A stretch of 64,000 nt of DNA from Pantoea rodasii (GTDB lineage: Bacteria; Pseudomonadota; Gammaproteobacteria; Enterobacterales; Enterobacteriaceae). Where the stretch lies: positions 1 through 64,000 of the forward strand of contig NZ_MLFP01000015.1 in assembly GCF_002095465.1 (NCBI RefSeq), read 5' to 3'. A model generated the notes under the pieces. The model searched no databases. It saw nothing but the letters and a program-made list of their open reading frames with translations, and was not told the origin of the DNA. A program made the translations under genes and the position numbers. Positions 8,670 to 19,530 of this stretch are shown piece after piece (position 1 is the stretch's first letter; every line of letters begins with the position of its first letter).

Positions 8670-10043
8670 ATGTCATCGCAGCAGATTGAATGGGACCAGC
8701 GGCTGATTGAAAAATACAATTACGCGGGTCCGCGTTACACCTCCTATCCCACTGCGCTGGAGTTCAATGAGCACTTTGGCGAAGCAAACTTCCAGTCTGC
8801 GGTTGAACGTTACCCTGAACGCTCTCTGTCGCTGTATGTCCATATCCCGTTCTGCCATCGCCTTTGCTACTTCTGCGGCTGTAATAAGATTGTGACGCGC
8901 CAGCTGCACAAGGCTGACCGTTATCTTGATGTGCTTGAACAGGAGATCCGCCAGCGTGCGCCGCTGTTTGCCGGACGCCGCGTCACGCAGTTGCACTGGG
9001 GCGGCGGCACGCCAACCTTCCTCAATCAGGCTCAGGTCAGCCGGCTGGTGGCACTGCTGCGTGGTCATTTTGCTCTCGCAGATGACGTTGAGATGTCGAT
9101 TGAGGTCGATCCACGCGAAATTGAGCTGGAGATGATCGATCATCTGCGCGCCGAAGGTTTTAACCGCCTGAGTATGGGTGTGCAGGACTTCAATAAAGCG
9201 GTGCAGGCGCGCGTCAATCGCGTGCAGGATGAAGAGACTATCTTTGGGCTGGTCGAGCGTGCACGTGCGCGAGGATTCCGCTCAGTGAGCCTGGATCTGA
9301 TTTACGGCCTGCCTCTGCAAACCCCAGAAAGTTTTGCCTTCACTTTACAGCGGGTGATTGCGCTGAATCCCGACCGTCTCAGCGTATTCAACTACGCGCA
9401 CATGCCTGCCTTGTTCGCTGCACAACGCAAAATCAAAGATGATGAGTTACCTGGCGCGGAACAAAAACTGCAAATTCTGCAGCAAACCATTACTGCCTTA
9501 ACTGAAGCGGGTTATCAGTTCATCGGTATGGATCACTTTGCCAAACCTGATGACGAGCTGGCGATCGCGCAGCGTGCGGGTGAACTGCACCGCAATTTTC
9601 AGGGTTACACCACGCAAGGCGAGACCGAGCTGGTTGGATTTGGTGTCTCGGCGATCAGTATGCTGGGAGACAGTTACGCGCAGAACCAAAAAGAGCTGAA
9701 GGCTTACTACGCCAGCGTGGAGCACAGCGGGAACGCGCTGTGGCGTGGTTTGACCTTGAGCGATGATGACGGCCTACGCCGTGATGTCATCAAAACGCTG
9801 ATCTGTAATTTCTCAATAGATTTTGCGGCGATAGAAGCGCAGTGGCCGATCACCTTCGAAACGTATTTTGCGGACGATTTAGCGTTACTGGCGCCTTTGA
9901 TGGCGGATGGTTTGCTGGAACGGCGCGGGCGCAGTCTGCAGGTCACGGGGATTGGACGTTTATTGATTCGTAATATCTGTATGTGCTTTGACCGCTATCT
10001 GCGCCAAAAGGCACGGATGCAGCAATTCTCGCGGGTGATATAA
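8670..10043 (+). CDS. hemN: Oxygen-independent coproporphyrinogen III oxidase HemN
   Basis: HemN is a radical SAM enzyme that decarboxylates coproporphyrinogen III to protoporphyrinogen IX in anaerobic heme synthesis. The 457-residue protein has the cluster motif HIPFCHRLCYFCGCNK (cysteines 62, 66, 69), the HWGGGTPTF SAM motif and a C-terminal NICMCFDRYLRQKARMQQFSR. The ATG at 8670 is chosen over a GTG 6 nt upstream because it gives MSSQQIEWD, matching E. coli, with AAGGAG spaced correctly. It is encoded convergently to glnG. Confidence 0.97.
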   Translation: MSSQQIEWDQRLIEKYNYAGPRYTSYPTALEFNEHFGEANFQSAVERYPERSLSLYVHIPFCHRLCYFCGCNKIVTRQLHKADRYLDVLEQEIRQRAPLFAGRRVTQLHWGGGTPTFLNQAQVSRLVALLRGHFALADDVEMSIEVDPREIELEMIDHLRAEGFNRLSMGVQDFNKAVQARVNRVQDEETIFGLVERARARGFRSVSLDLIYGLPLQTPESFAFTLQRVIALNPDRLSVFNYAHMPALFAAQRKIKDDELPGAEQKLQILQQTITALTEAGYQFIGMDHFAKPDDELAIAQRAGELHRNFQGYTTQGETELVGFGVSAISMLGDSYAQNQKELKAYYASVEHSGNALWRGLTLSDDDGLRRDVIKTLICNFSIDFAAIEAQWPITFETYFADDLALLAPLMADGLLERRGRSLQVTGIGRLLIRNICMCFDRYLRQKARMQQFSRVI

Positions 10044-10069
10044 AAACAGGGGAGCATGTCGCTCCCCTG
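10042..10069 (-). terminator. Terminator between glnG and hemN
   Basis: A perfect 9-bp stem (CAGGGGAGC / GCTCCCCTG) with a 5-nt loop. On the minus strand it is followed by T5, so it ends the glnALG transcript. The + strand side lacks a T-run but may still slow hemN read-through. Confidence 0.75.
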
Positions 10070-10077
10070 ATTCCCAC

Positions 10078-11486
10078 CTATTCCATTCCCAGCTCTTTCA
10101 GTTTACGCGTCAGAGTATTACGACCCCAACCGAGCAAACGTGCGGCTTCCTGCTTATGTCCCTGAGTGTGACGCAGGGCGGTGGTGAGCAGGGTGCGCTC
10201 CATCTCCGGCTGCGCTTCAGAGAGCAGGTTTGATGACCGGAACGCAGCGCGCGGTCCGCCCATTGTGCCAGCAGGGTGGCCCAGCTGTCCGGCAGAGACT
10301 GCACCGGGTTATCCGGCGTGCTCGACTCAAACAGTTCCGGCGGCAGATCCTGAATCAACACTTCCTGGCCCGCTGCCATCACGGTTAACCAGCGGCAGGT
10401 GTTTTCCAGCTGGCGCACGTTACCGGACCAATGCAGACGCGTCAGCGCGGTTTCAGTTTCCGGATGCAGAATCTTCGCTTCGACGCCCAGCTCACGCGCG
10501 GCGACTTGCAGGAAGTAGCGCGCCAAACGTGGAATATCTTCGCGACGCTCGCGCAGCGGCGGTAAGTGCACGCGAATCACGTTCAGGCGATGGAACAGAT
10601 CCTCACGGAACTTGCCTTCCTGCACGCGCAGCTCAAGGTTTTGGTGGGTTGCCGCGATAATACGCACATCCACTTTCACCGGTGCATAGCCGCCCACGCG
10701 ATAGAACTGGCCATCGGCCAACACGCGCAGCAAGCGGGTTTGCACATCGAGCGGCATATCACCGATCTCATCGAGGAACAGCGTGCCACCATCAGCCTGC
10801 TCAAAACGGCCCTGACGAATCTGGTTCGCTCCGGTAAACGCCCCTTTCTCGTGACCGAACAGTTCGGATTCGATCAGGTCTTTCGGGATTGCTGCCATAT
10901 TCAGCGCGATAAACGGTGATTTGGCGCGCGGGCTATGACGATGCAGCGCGTGCGCCACCAACTCTTTACCGGTACCGGATTCGCCGTTAATCAATACGCT
11001 AATGGATGAGCGCGACAAACGGCCAATAATACGAAACACATCCTGCATCGCTGGCGCTTCGCCAATGATGTCGGTTGTCGGGCCGCTGACCGGCTGATTA
11101 CGCGGCTGCTGCTGTTCCTGATAGTGGCTGATCGCACGCTCAACCAGCGCGACGGCTTCGTCAATATCAAACGGCTTGGGCAGGTAATCGAACGCACCTT
11201 GCTGGTAAGCGCTCACCGCAGCATCCAGATCCGAATGCGCGGTCATAATGATCACCGGCAACATCGGATGGCGCTGTTTAATCTGTTTCAGCAGCGCCAG
11301 TCCATCCATGCCCGGCATGCGAATATCCGATAACAATACATCTGGGGTTTTGGTCGAGAGCGCATCCAGCACCTCGCTGGCGCTGTCAAAGGTGGCGCAG
11401 CTTAAACCGGCTCCAGTGAGCGCACGTTCGAGCACCCAGCGGATGGAGCTATCGTCATCGACGATCCAGACTATCCCTCGTTGCAT
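10078..11486 (-). CDS. glnG: Nitrogen regulation response regulator NtrC (reading frame broken near the C-terminus)
   Basis: NtrC activates sigma-54 promoters when phosphorylated by NtrB. Domains in order: receiver with phosphoacceptor D54 ([12 protein letters not shown]), AAA+ domain with Walker A GESGTGKE near 170 and the sigma-54 contact GAFTGA near 216-221, and a Fis-type helix-turn-helix at the end ([25 protein letters not shown]). The frame breaks at SGHQ: TTT at 10229-10231 (AAA on the coding strand) should be TTTT, which gives [13 protein letters not shown] as in E. coli. With that base restored the protein is 469 residues, exactly the E. coli length. I read this as a sequence error. 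It is the last gene of glnALG. Confidence 0.93.
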
Positions 11487-11493
11487 AGAAACC

Positions 11494-12543
11494 TCACTGG
11501 CGAATAGGCAGGTAGACCGAGAATTCGGTGTGTCCTGGCCAACTGTTAAATTCTATTTTTCCTGAATGCTGATCGATCAGACTGCGGGCGATGGAGAGAC
11601 CTAAACCGGTGCCTCCTTCGCGTCCGCTGACCATCGGATAGAACAGCGTGTCCTGTAGCTGAGCAGGAATGCCAGGGCCATCATCTTCAATATCAATACG
11701 TGCTACCAGGCGATAACGCGTGCCGTGCAGCGTCAGCTGAAACGCGGTGCGCGTGCGGATCACGATAGTGCCGCCCTCGTCACCCAGCGCCTGCAACGCA
11801 TTACGCACCACGTTAAGCAGCACCTGTTCTATCTGATCGGGATCGTGTGGCAGCTCGGGCAGGCTTGGGTCGTAATCACGCACTAGCGAGACATTGTCCG
11901 GCAACTCCATCGAGACCAGATTCACCACGCGTTCAGCCACCTGATGAATGCTTTGTGTCACGTGCATACCCGGCTGTTGTGGCCCAAGTAAGCGATCAAC
12001 CAGATTACGCAGGCGGTCTGCCTGTTCGATAATAATTCGGGTGTATTCATGCAGCGACGGATCGGGCAGGGCACGCGTTAATAACTGCGCTGCGCCACGT
12101 AATCCCCCTAACGGGTTTTTAATTTCATGTGCCAGTCCGCGCACTAAATCACGGGCGGCAACCTGCTGTGCATGTTGCAACTGTTCCTGGCTCAGGCGAC
12201 GTTGATTATCCATCGGCGCCATTTCCAGCAGAATAAGGCCTTCGGGTAAGCGCTGCGCGGTCAGCGACATAATGTGCGCGCGGCCGTCGACCACTAAGGT
12301 GACTTCGCTGTCGGTAAAGCCCTGGCCCGCTCCAAGACTCTCGCTCATCACCTCAATATTCAGCGAAAAATAGCCGGTTAATTCCGGTAATGGCGTGCCG
12401 AACAATTTGCGTGAGCTTTGCGCCAGTAATTGCTGTGCCGCCGGGTTGGCGTAATGGATAACCAGATCGTTATCGACCAGCAAAATACTGTTGATTAGAG
12501 AGTTAAGAATCTGCCCCGCGTCGGGCAGTGTGCCAGTTGCCAT
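11494..12543 (-). CDS. glnL: Nitrogen regulation sensor histidine kinase NtrB
   Basis: NtrB phosphorylates and dephosphorylates NtrC in response to the PII protein. The 349-residue cytoplasmic protein has an N-terminal PAS domain ([20 protein letters not shown]), the H-box [12 protein letters not shown] with H139, and the ATPase boxes N (VVRNALQAL), G1 (DDGPGIP) and G2 ([16 protein letters not shown]). It is encoded 7 nt before glnG and has its own NtrC-repressed promoter just upstream. Confidence 0.96.
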   Translation of the reverse strand: MATGTLPDAGQILNSLINSILLVDNDLVIHYANPAAQQLLAQSSRKLFGTPLPELTGYFSLNIEVMSESLGAGQGFTDSEVTLVVDGRAHIMSLTAQRLPEGLILLEMAPMDNQRRLSQEQLQHAQQVAARDLVRGLAHEIKNPLGGLRGAAQLLTRALPDPSLHEYTRIIIEQADRLRNLVDRLLGPQQPGMHVTQSIHQVAERVVNLVSMELPDNVSLVRDYDPSLPELPHDPDQIEQVLLNVVRNALQALGDEGGTIVIRTRTAFQLTLHGTRYRLVARIDIEDDGPGIPAQLQDTLFYPMVSGREGGTGLGLSIARSLIDQHSGKIEFNSWPGHTEFSVYLPIRQ

Positions 12544-12555
12544 ACAGCGTTCCTC

Positions 12556-12572
12556 TGCACTAAGTTAGTGCA
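12556..12572 (-). promoter_or_regulatory. NtrC-binding site at the glnL promoter
   Basis: TGCACTAAGTTAGTGCA is a near-perfect 17-bp palindrome (TGCAC-N7-GTGCA) that fits the NtrC consensus. It lies 13 nt upstream of glnL, as in E. coli, where NtrC represses this internal promoter. Confidence 0.85.
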
Positions 12573-12623
12573 TTATAGCCTTTTGGGACTGAAAACTATC
12601 ATTCGAACGATGAATTCGCGGTG

Positions 12624-12647
12624 AAAAAAGCCCATCCGGAGATGGGC
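12624..12647 (-). terminator. Intrinsic terminator after glnA
   Basis: Read on the minus strand, a GCCCATC / GATGGGC 7-bp stem with a 4-nt loop and T6. It lies between glnA and glnL and lowers read-through into glnLG, as known for this operon. Confidence 0.8.
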
Positions 12648-12729
12648 TAAAGTTTCCACGGCAACAAAAAAACGTTCAGGTTATTCACGCCGCCAATCAG
12701 CAGCGTGAAATGCGCTGAAATTTTTTAAA

Positions 12730-14138
12730 TTAAACGCTGTAGTACAGTTCAAACTCAACTGGGTGCGGAGTCATGCGCACGCGGTCAACATCTGGCTTAA
12801 GCAGCTCGATGTACGCGTCGATAGCGTCATCAGTGAACACGCCGCCACGGGTCAGGAACTCGCGGTCTTCGTTCAGTGCGTTCAGGGCTTCTTCCAGAGA
12901 GCCTGCAACTTTTGGAATCTCAGCTTCTTCTTCCGGTGGCAGGTCATACAGGTTTTGTCCATCGCATCGCCAGGGTGGATCTTGTTGATGATGCCATCAA
13001 GACCGGCCATCAGCAGCGCGGTGAATGCCAGGTATGGGTTAGCCGCTGGATCCGGGAAGCGCGCTTCGATACGACGTGCTTTCGGGCTCGCAACCACTGG
13101 GATACGAATAGACGCTGAACGGTTACGTGCTGAGTAAGCCAGCATGACCGGTGCTTCGTAGCCTGGGACCAGACGCTTGTAAGAGTTGGTGGTTGGGTTC
13201 GCCAGGGCGTTGATCGCTTTAGCGTGCTTGATAACACCACCAATGTAGAACAGCGCAGCTTCAGACAGGCCGCCGTATTTGTCGCCAGAGAACAGGTTCA
13301 CGCCGCCTTTTGACAGGGACATGTGGCAGTGCATACCAGAACCGTTATCGCCGAACATTGGCTTAGGCATGAAGGTCGCGGTTTTGTTGTACGCGTGAGC
13401 AACGTTGTGCACCACGTATTTGTAGATCTGAATTTCGTCAGCTTTTTTGGTCATGGTATTGAAGCGGGTTGCCACTTCGTTCTGACCAGCAGTTGCGACT
13501 TCGTGGTGATGGGCTTCAACCACCAGACCCATCTGCTCCATGGTCAGACACATGGCAGAACGGATGTCCTGTCCTGAATCAACCGGTGGCACTGGGAAGT
13601 AACCGCCTTTCAGACCTGGACGGTGACCTTTGTTACCGCCTTCGTACGCTTTACCGGTGTTCCATGCTGCTTCGATATCGTCGATAGCAACGTGTGAACC
13701 TGAGGTAGAAGAACCGAAACGGATGTCATCGAACAGGAAGAACTCTGGCTCTGGTCCAAACAGCACGGTATCCGCGATGCCGGAAGAACGCAGGAACTCT
13801 TCTGCACGCTTAGCAATGGAGCGTGGGTCACGATCGTAACCTTGCAGTGTACCTGGCTCGAGGATGTCACAGCGGATGATCAGCGTAGAATCTTCGAAGA
13901 ACGGATCCATAACCGCAGTGGTAGCATCCGGCATCAGCACCATGTCTGATTCGTTAATGCCTTTCCAGCCACCGATGGAAGAGCCATCGAACATTTTGCC
14001 TTCTTCGAAGAAGTCAGCGTTAACCTGGTGAGCAGGAATAGTAACGTGCTGTTCTTTACCTTTGGTATCGGTAAAACGCAGGTCAACAAACTTAACTTCG
14101 TGCTCGTTCATCATCGAGAGGACGTGTTCAGCGGACAT
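12730..14138 (-). CDS. glnA: Glutamine synthetase, type I (reading frame broken before the adenylylation site)
   Basis: GlnA makes glutamine from glutamate, ammonia and ATP as a dodecamer. The sequence shows [19 protein letters not shown], the metal-binding region ([11 protein letters not shown]), [14 protein letters not shown] and [14 protein letters not shown] with the ATP and ammonium-site residues. The frame breaks after GDAMDK: TTTT at 12953-12956 should be TTTTT, which restores [11 protein letters not shown] (the adenylylated tyrosine lies in this segment) and carries the frame to the stop at 12730 (ELYYSV end). The repaired length is 469 residues, as in E. coli. As written the protein would lose the regulatory site and about 70 residues; I consider it a sequence error. 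Confidence 0.95.
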
Positions 14139-14283
14139 ACTTAAACTCTCCTGGAATGGTCATAATCGTCATGGTGAGAGAACTTCGTTGCCTGGAATGT
14201 GTCACGCCTACTGACCACCCCTAACCAAGATCTCGGCAAGCTCTTTCAACCGTTTCATAACTGTCGTTTTCGCTTAAAATAGT

Positions 14284-14303
14284 TAAAGCGAATTCTGTGC
14301 CAA
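14284..14303 (-). promoter_or_regulatory. Sigma-54 promoter of glnA (glnAp2)
   Basis: On the minus strand, TTGGCACAGAATTCGCTTT carries the -24 GG and -12 GC elements with correct spacing and differs from the E. coli glnAp2 promoter by about one base. Transcription should start near 14273 and run about 135 nt to the glnA start. Confidence 0.88.
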
Positions 14304-14377
14304 CTTTATTACAATGGTGAAAATGGCGCTGTGGCGCGCTCTTAAGTGAGTCGGCCACTGCACCAGTATGGATGACG

Positions 14378-14394
14378 CGCACCAGTTTGGTGCT
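14378..14394 (-). promoter_or_regulatory. NtrC enhancer site upstream of glnA
   Basis: GCACCAGTTTGGTGC is a palindrome fitting the NtrC consensus, centred about 112 nt upstream of the predicted sigma-54 start. The E. coli enhancer sites are at about -108 and -140. Confidence 0.75.
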
Positions 14395-14427
14395 TCATCG
14401 ATGAAATTGCGCCCTAAAAAGGTGCAA

Positions 14428-14444
14428 AACACCATCTCAGTGCA
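14428..14444 (-). promoter_or_regulatory. Possible second NtrC site upstream of glnA
   Basis: On the minus strand TGCACTGAGATGGTGTT matches the left half and centre of the NtrC consensus but has a degenerate right arm. An alternative is the nearby 14408-14426 palindrome (TGCGCC...GGTGCA), whose spacing is 2 nt too long. Which of them binds cannot be decided by eye. Confidence 0.4.
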
Positions 14445-14576
14445 GATTAATGCACCGTTATTGGTGTTAAAAAACAGCACTACGAGAAACTTTAAGGGAA
14501 TACTGTGATCATGTTCAGTCTTTCGCTTAATCCGTGTACAATACCGCGTTATTTCTATAATGCCTGAGGCAAAGCT

Positions 14577-16397
14577 GTGATCGAAAATTTGCGTAACATC
14601 GCCATCATCGCGCACGTTGACCATGGTAAGACCACCCTGGTTGACAAGCTGCTGCAACAGTCCGGTACTTTTGATGCTCGTACCGAAGCGACTGAGCGCG
14701 TAATGGACTCCAACGATTTGGAGAAAGAGCGTGGGATTACCATCCTCGCAAAAAACACCGCCATCAAATGGAACGACTACCGTATCAACATCGTTGATAC
14801 CCCAGGACACGCCGACTTCGGTGGTGAAGTGGAACGTGTTATGTCCATGGTGGACTCGGTGCTGCTGGTTGTAGATGCGATGGATGGCCCTATGCCGCAA
14901 ACCCGCTTCGTAACCAAGAAAGCGTTTGCTCATGGTTTGAAGCCGATTGTAGTTATCAACAAAGTTGACCGTCCGGGCGCGCGCCCTGATTGGGTTGTTG
15001 ATCAGGTATTCGACCTGTTCGTTAACCTGGACGCGACTGACGAGCAGCTGGACTTCCCTATCATCTTCGCTTCAGCGTTGAATGGTATCGCCGGTCTGGA
15101 ACATACCGACATGGCTGACGACATGACCCCGCTGTACCAGGCGATTGTTGATCATGTGTCTCCACCACAGGTTGAAGTTGAAGCACCACTGCAGATGCAG
15201 ATCTCGCAGCTGGACTACAACAACTACCTGGGTGTTATCGGTATCGGCCGCATCAAGCGCGGTACGGTTAAGCCGAACCAGCAGGTCACTATCATTGATA
15301 GCGAAGGCAAAACCCGTAACGGTAAAGTCGGTAAAGTACTGGGCCACCTCGGTCTGGAGCGTATCGAAAGCACCCTGGCGGAAGCAGGCGATATCATTGC
15401 TATCACCGGTCTGGGCGAGCTGAACATCTCTGACACCATCTGCGACACGCAGAAAGTGGAAGCGCTGCCAGCCCTGAGCGTCGATGAACCAACCGTAACC
15501 ATGTTCTTCAACGTCAACACTTCACCTTTCTGCGGTAAAGAAGGTAAGTTCGTGACCTCGCGCCAGATCCTGGAGCGTCTGAACAAAGAACTGGTTCACA
15601 ACGTGGCTCTGCGCGTTGAAGAAACAGAAGACTCGGATGCATTCCGCGTGTCTGGCCGTGGCGAGCTGCACTTGTCAGTGTTGATCGAAAACATGCGTCG
15701 TGAAGGTTTCGAACTGGCGGTATCCCGTCCGAAAGTTATCTTCCGTGAATTCGAAGGCCGTAAGCAAGAGCCATTCGAAAACGTGACCCTCGACATCGAA
15801 GAAACCCATCAGGGTTCTGTGATGCAAGCGATGGGCGAGCGTAAAGGCGACCTGAAAAACATGGATCCAGATGGCAAAGGCCGTGTACGTCTCGACTACA
15901 TGATCCCAAGCCGTGGTCTGATCGGTTTCCGTAACGAATTCATGACCATGACTTCTGGTACGGGTCTGCTGTACTCCACCTTTAGCCATTACGACGACGT
16001 TCGTCCGGGCGAAGTGGGCCAGCGTCAGAACGGCGTGCTGATCTCTAACGGCCAGGGTAAAGCGGTAGCGTTCGCCCTGTTCAGCCTGCAGGATCGCGGC
16101 AAGTTGTTCCTGGGTCACGGTGCGGAAGTGTATGAAGGCCAGATCATCGGTATTCACAGCCGTTCTAACGACCTGACAGTTAACTGCCTGACCGGTAAGA
16201 AACTGACCAACATGCGTGCATCAGGTACTGACGAAGCGACCACTCTGGTTCCACCGCAGAAAATGACGCTGGAGCAGGCTATCGAGTTCATCGATGATGA
16301 CGAACTGGTAGAAGTGACTCCGCAGTCAGTCCGTATTCGTAAACGTCACCTGACCGAGAACGACCGTAAGCGTTCTTCTCGCGGCAGCAAAGACTAA
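14577..16397 (+). CDS. typA: Ribosome-associated translational GTPase TypA/BipA
   Basis: BipA helps 50S assembly and growth at low temperature. The 606-residue protein starts with GTG, giving [11 protein letters not shown]. It shows G1 AHVDHGKTT at 12-20, RGITI, G3 [15 protein letters not shown] and G4 [13 protein letters not shown], followed by EF-G-like domains and the family-specific C-terminal domain with [13 protein letters not shown]. Length matches E. coli (607). A terminator follows. Confidence 0.97.
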   Translation: MIENLRNIAIIAHVDHGKTTLVDKLLQQSGTFDARTEATERVMDSNDLEKERGITILAKNTAIKWNDYRINIVDTPGHADFGGEVERVMSMVDSVLLVVDAMDGPMPQTRFVTKKAFAHGLKPIVVINKVDRPGARPDWVVDQVFDLFVNLDATDEQLDFPIIFASALNGIAGLEHTDMADDMTPLYQAIVDHVSPPQVEVEAPLQMQISQLDYNNYLGVIGIGRIKRGTVKPNQQVTIIDSEGKTRNGKVGKVLGHLGLERIESTLAEAGDIIAITGLGELNISDTICDTQKVEALPALSVDEPTVTMFFNVNTSPFCGKEGKFVTSRQILERLNKELVHNVALRVEETEDSDAFRVSGRGELHLSVLIENMRREGFELAVSRPKVIFREFEGRKQEPFENVTLDIEETHQGSVMQAMGERKGDLKNMDPDGKGRVRLDYMIPSRGLIGFRNEFMTMTSGTGLLYSTFSHYDDVRPGEVGQRQNGVLISNGQGKAVAFALFSLQDRGKLFLGHGAEVYEGQIIGIHSRSNDLTVNCLTGKKLTNMRASGTDEATTLVPPQKMTLEQAIEFIDDDELVEVTPQSVRIRKRHLTENDRKRSSRGSKD

Positions 16398-16418
16398 GCG
16401 AAACAGTCTGATATTTAA

Positions 16419-16441
16419 GCCCCGCACTGCGGGGCTTTTTT
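16419..16441 (+). terminator. Intrinsic terminator after typA
   Basis: A perfect 7-bp stem (GCCCCGC / GCGGGGC) with an ACT loop and T6, 21 nt after the typA stop. Confidence 0.9.
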
Positions 16442-16580
16442 ACGCCTGAAACCCGCTGAAACACTCGCTTTCTGAATATTGCCCTCGCTTCCAAAATCCT
16501 GATTTACACCCCCTCGTACCTGTTCAGCACCGCTTTTTGCCGCTAGAGTGAATGATCCAGGGAATAGAAGGAGAGGCGTC

Positions 16581-17177
16581 ATGCTGTACATCTTTGATTT
16601 AGGCAATGTGATTGTTGATATCGATTTTAATCGAGTGCTCGGCGTCTGGAGTGACCTGGGACGTGTGCCGCTGGCGACCTTACAAAGTCGCTTCCAGATG
16701 GATGAGGCGTTCGAGAAACATGAACGCGGTGAAATCAGCGATCCTGAATTTGCGGCGCGCATTTGTGATCAACTGGATATCGCACTGAGCTATCCGCAAT
16801 TCACGGCGGGCTGGCAAGCGGTGTTCGTGGATGTTCGTCCGGAAACGCTGGCCATCATGAACGCTCTACGCGCGAAAGGTGAACGGGTGGTTATCCTCTC
16901 TAACACCAACCAGCTGCATTTTGAATTTTGGCCGACACAATATCCTGACGTACAGCAAGCGGCTGACCACGTCTACATGTCGCAAGACATTGGCATGCGC
17001 AAACCGGAAGCCCGCATCTATCAATATGTGCTTGAGCACGAAGGCTATACCGCCGATCAGGCCGTGTTTTTTGATGATAATCGCGCCAACATCGACGCGG
17101 CCCGCGCTTTAGGGATTGAGAGCGTGCTGGTGGAAGACGCGAAAACCGTGCCGGACTGGTTTGCGAGCCGTCGCTGA
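16581..17177 (+). CDS. yihX: Glucose-1-phosphate phosphatase YihX (HAD family)
   Basis: YihX is a cytoplasmic HAD hydrolase that releases glucose from alpha-D-glucose 1-phosphate. The 198-residue protein has motif I IFDLGNVIVD at residues 4-13, motif II ILSNTN, the motif III lysine in MRKPEARIYQ, and motif IV FFDDNRANID. The ATG at 16581 follows AAGGAGAGG and matches the E. coli N-terminus; an upstream in-frame extension to 16548 is not conserved. It abuts yihY with no gap. Confidence 0.95.
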   Translation: MLYIFDLGNVIVDIDFNRVLGVWSDLGRVPLATLQSRFQMDEAFEKHERGEISDPEFAARICDQLDIALSYPQFTAGWQAVFVDVRPETLAIMNALRAKGERVVILSNTNQLHFEFWPTQYPDVQQAADHVYMSQDIGMRKPEARIYQYVLEHEGYTADQAVFFDDNRANIDAARALGIESVLVEDAKTVPDWFASRR

Positions 17178-18050
17178 GTGGTGACACGTAACCATTTGCG
17201 CCATTCGGCGCACGCGTTTTTCCTGTGGGTCAAACTGCTGTGGCGCCGCGTTGATGAAGACAACATGACGACGCAGGCCGGGAATCTGGCCTACGTCTCA
17301 TTGCTGGCTTTGGTTCCGCTGATTGCCGTGGTATTTGCCCTTTTCGCCGCTTTTCCGATGTTTTCTGACATCAGCGTCCAGCTTAAGCACTTCATCTTCA
17401 GCAACTTTATGCCGGCAGCCGGTGACATCATTCAGCGTTATCTCGACCAGTTTGTGGCCAACGTGAATAAGATGACGGCGGTGGGTATCGTCGGATTGAT
17501 CGTTACCGCGCTGCTGCTGATGCACTCGGTGGACAGTGCGCTCAACGCGATCTGGCGCAGTGATAAACCACGGCCGATGGTGTACTCCTTTGCCGTCTAC
17601 TGGATGATCCTGACGCTGGGCCCGATACTTGCCGGTGCCAGTCTGGCCATCAGCTCTTACTTGTTATCGCTGCGCTGGGTGAATGTCACCGGCGTAACCA
17701 GCCTTGTCGATCAGGTGTTACGTATCTTCCCTTTGGTGCTCGCCATCCTCGCCTTCTGGTTGCTCTACAGCATCGTCCCGACACGCCGAGTGCCGACGCG
17801 GGATGCGCTGATTGGGGCGATCGTTGCGGGATTACTGTTCGAGTTGGGCAAAAAGGGGTTTGCGCTCTATGTTACGATGTTCCCTTCGTATCAATTAATT
17901 TACGGCGTACTGGCAGTCATCCCGATCCTGTTTTTATGGGTTTACTGGACCTGGTGTATTGTGTTGTTAGGCGCGGAAATCACCGTCACCCTTGATGACT
18001 ATCGCCAGCTAAAACAGCAGGAACGCGAAAAAGAACGAGAGGAAACATGA
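17178..18050 (+). CDS. yihY: YihY family inner membrane protein (BrkB/UPF0761)
   Basis: A 290-residue protein with about six membrane segments. Among them are the stretch after [21 protein letters not shown] and the last at [15 protein letters not shown], followed by a basic/acidic tail ([10 protein letters not shown]). The family was once misannotated as ribonuclease BN; its function is not settled. Start is GTG immediately after the yihX stop; the gene overlaps dtd by 4 nt, so yihX-yihY-dtd-fabY form an operon-like run. Confidence 0.93.
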   Translation: MVTRNHLRHSAHAFFLWVKLLWRRVDEDNMTTQAGNLAYVSLLALVPLIAVVFALFAAFPMFSDISVQLKHFIFSNFMPAAGDIIQRYLDQFVANVNKMTAVGIVGLIVTALLLMHSVDSALNAIWRSDKPRPMVYSFAVYWMILTLGPILAGASLAISSYLLSLRWVNVTGVTSLVDQVLRIFPLVLAILAFWLLYSIVPTRRVPTRDALIGAIVAGLLFELGKKGFALYVTMFPSYQLIYGVLAVIPILFLWVYWTWCIVLLGAEITVTLDDYRQLKQQEREKEREET

Positions 18051-18484
18051 TTGCTTTGATTCAGCGCGTCAGTCGCGCCAGTGTCGTGGTCGATGACGCG
18101 ACAGTGGGCGAAATTGGTGCCGGTTTGCTGGTGTTATTAGGGGTGGAGAAGGGCGATGACGAGCAAAAAGCACAGCGCTTATCCGAGCGCGTGCTGGGTT
18201 ACCGCATCTTCGGTGATGAGAACGACAAAATGAACCTGAACGTACAGCAGGCGGGCGGCAGCGTGCTGGTGGTGTCACAGTTCACGCTCGCCGCTGATAC
18301 CAATAAAGGCATGCGACCTTCCTTCTCCGGTGGCGCGCAACCGGCGGAGGCCGAACGCCTCTACCACTATTTCAGCGAATGCTGCCAGGCGCAGGGCGTA
18401 ACCACGGCAAACGGGCGTTTTGCCGCCGATATGCAAGTCTCGCTGGTTAACGATGGCCCGGTAACCTTTTGGTTGCAGGTGTGA
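18047..18484 (+). CDS. dtd: D-aminoacyl-tRNA deacylase
   Basis: Dtd hydrolyses D-aminoacyl-tRNA, recycling tRNA and keeping D-amino acids out of protein. The 145-residue protein has the two signature motifs: SQFTLAAD near residues 77-84 and the Gly-cisPro NDGPVTF with G137-P138. The length is exact for the family. It overlaps yihY by ATGA and fabY by GTGA. Confidence 0.97.
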   Translation: MIALIQRVSRASVVVDDATVGEIGAGLLVLLGVEKGDDEQKAQRLSERVLGYRIFGDENDKMNLNVQQAGGSVLVVSQFTLAADTNKGMRPSFSGGAQPAEAERLYHYFSECCQAQGVTTANGRFAADMQVSLVNDGPVTFWLQV

Positions 18485-19491
18485 GGTCTTTAGCCGAGCG
18501 GCAAGGGATCAGCCACGCAAGCTCCGAACGAGAGAATCACTTTATGTATCATCTTCGTGTGCCGCAAACAGCGGAAGAACTGGATACCTATTACCAGTTT
18601 CGCTGGGAAATGTTACGTAAACCGCTGCGCCAGCCGCAGGGCTCCGAGCGAGACGCCTGGGACGCTTTGGCGCATCATCAGATGGTGGTCGATGAGCAGG
18701 GCGATCCTGTTGCGATAGGTCGCCTGTATATCAATGCGGAAAACGAAGCCGCCATCCGCTTCCTCGCCGTGCACCCTTCGGTGCAGGGTAAAGGCCTCGG
18801 CACGCTGGTGGCGATGACGCTGGAATCCGTCGCGCGTCAGGAAGGGGCGAAACGCGTCACCTGTAGCGCCCGTGAAGATGCCGTGGAGTTCTTCGCCAAG
18901 CTGGGTTACGTCAACCAGGGTGAAATCACCGCGCCACAAACCACGCCGGTACGCCATTTCCTGATGATCAAACCGGTAGTGACGCTGGATGACATCCTGC
19001 ATCGTGCTGACTGGTGTGGTCAGCTGCAGCAAGCCTGGTACGAACATATTCCGCTGAGCGAGAAAATGGGCGTGCGTATTCTGCAATATACTGGGCAAAA
19101 GTTCGTCACCACCATGCCTGAAACCGGCAACCAGAACCCGCATCACACCCTCTTTGCTGGCAGCCTGTTCTCACTGGCCACGCTCACCGGCTGGGGGCTG
19201 ATTTGGCTGTTACTGCGCGAGCGGCATCTGGGTGGCACCATCATCCTTGCCGATGCGCATATTCGTTACAGCAAGCCAATCAGCGGGCGTCCTGGCGCGA
19301 TTGCCGATCTCGGCTCACTGAGCGGCGATCTTGATCGTCTGGCGCGAGGGCGTAAGGCGCGAGTGCAGATGGAAGTCGAACTGTTTGGTGATGATGAGTT
19401 GGGCGCGGTGTTTGAGGGCGTATACATCGTACTGCCCGCGGATTCAGAAGGTCCGCTGGAAGAGGGCGGTTCCGGCGCACGTATTAATTAG
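18481..19491 (+). CDS. fabY: FabY (YiiD), GNAT/hot-dog protein of fatty acid synthesis initiation
   Basis: FabY supports initiation of fatty acid synthesis when FabH is missing. Residues about 22-175 form a GNAT acetyltransferase domain ([18 protein letters not shown] acetyl-CoA loop, [21 protein letters not shown]). The C-terminal half is a thioesterase-like hot-dog domain ([28 protein letters not shown]). The start is uncertain: GTG at 18481 overlaps the dtd stop and gives a short N-terminal extension comparable to the E. coli one. ATG at 18544 gives [13 protein letters not shown], the first conserved segment. Confidence 0.93.
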   Translation: MRSLAERQGISHASSERENHFMYHLRVPQTAEELDTYYQFRWEMLRKPLRQPQGSERDAWDALAHHQMVVDEQGDPVAIGRLYINAENEAAIRFLAVHPSVQGKGLGTLVAMTLESVARQEGAKRVTCSAREDAVEFFAKLGYVNQGEITAPQTTPVRHFLMIKPVVTLDDILHRADWCGQLQQAWYEHIPLSEKMGVRILQYTGQKFVTTMPETGNQNPHHTLFAGSLFSLATLTGWGLIWLLLRERHLGGTIILADAHIRYSKPISGRPGAIADLGSLSGDLDRLARGRKARVQMEVELFGDDELGAVFEGVYIVLPADSEGPLEEGGSGARIN

Positions 19492-19530
19492 TTCTGGTAG
19501 ACAACGTTGTATACCTGTTGAACCTCAAGC

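Larger units (their letters stand above)
14139..14576. promoter_or_regulatory. glnA-typA divergent control region
   Basis: No gene lies here. It holds the sigma-54 promoter and NtrC sites for glnA (listed separately). Toward typA, TACAAT at about 14537 is a possible -10 element. Frames antisense across this region are not supported by any recognisable motif. Confidence 0.6.

Noticed and set aside
14283..14933. A 216-codon minus-strand open frame across the glnA control region and typA start
   Set aside because: It is antisense to typA and the glnA sigma-54 promoter, has no recognisable domain, and is explained by typA codon bias.
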